DNA from: an uncultured Flavobacterium sp.
GTDB lineage: Bacteria; Bacteroidota; Bacteroidia; Flavobacteriales; Flavobacteriaceae
Direction of reading: 5' to 3'
Length of the DNA: 5,969 bases
Assembly (NCBI RefSeq): GCF_937876455.1
Contig: NZ_CALFIG010000135.1
Coordinates: 1 to 5,969 of the forward strand
Shown here: one piece after another, positions 5,962 through 5,969 of the stretch
Layout: each line of letters starts with the position of its first letter
Numbering within the stretch: position 1 is the stretch's first letter
Notes under the pieces: generated by a model
Databases searched by the model: none
What the model was told of the DNA's origin: nothing
What the model saw: only the letters and a program-made list of their open reading frames with translations
Program-made: the position numbers and the translations under genes

Positions 5962-5969
5962 ATGAAAAA
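5962..5969 (+). CDS. Start of an unidentified ORF cut off by the window edge
   Basis: Only ATG AAA AA is visible, so the product cannot be named. The case for a real start is the AAAGGAGAG site at the right distance and the position immediately after a large structured RNA segment. In elements with this layout the ORF would be an IS110-type recombinase or a retron/DRT reverse transcriptase. Nothing in these eight bases separates those options. Confidence 0.35.

Overview
The window looks like a piece of a Flavobacteriaceae (Bacteroidota) genome. The genes are AT-rich, Shine-Dalgarno sequences are weak or absent before most of them, and there is one TAnnTTTG-type -7 promoter element. The content fits this too: a pair of POT peptide transporters, a secreted thioredoxin-like protein, and a short ComEC that I judge to lack the C-terminal metallo-beta-lactamase motifs. 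This placement rests on recognising families by eye, not on a database search.

Layout. Positions 1-150 hold no convincing gene; the first 120 bases are about 49% G+C, well above what follows. Two proton-coupled oligopeptide transporter (POT/PTR2) genes, 190-1848 and 1848-3359, sit head to tail, share one base in TAATG and almost certainly form an operon. A thioredoxin-fold protein with a signal peptide and a CGWC active site follows (3400-3867), with its own likely promoter. A clear intrinsic terminator (3886-3922) ends this rightward block. It lies inside the last codons of comEC, which runs leftward (3870-5639) and converges on the thioredoxin gene. The transporters would import di- and tripeptides, and the thioredoxin protein would handle disulfides in the periplasm. 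ComEC would be the inner-membrane DNA uptake channel if it were intact.

The right end is the interesting part. comEC appears broken at its 5' end. The annotated frame opens with a TTG codon, and 27 hydrophobic-rich codons continue upstream to a TAG stop with no ATG. Upstream ComEC-like sequence (FFGIPIFLVFF) lies in another frame, as if one T had been lost from a run of T. Beyond about 5722-5749 the sequence changes character. A 186-base segment (5750-5935) folds almost end to end: a long closing helix, a 5' hairpin, and a long arm with a large two-sided internal loop and an inner hairpin. Fourteen bases later come AAAGGAGAG and an ATG at 5962, where the window ends. This resembles the structured 5' RNA of a mobile or defence element: an IS110-type bridge RNA, a retron msr-msd, or a DRT-type RNA. 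It seems to have inserted into comEC. The protein that would identify it lies outside the window.
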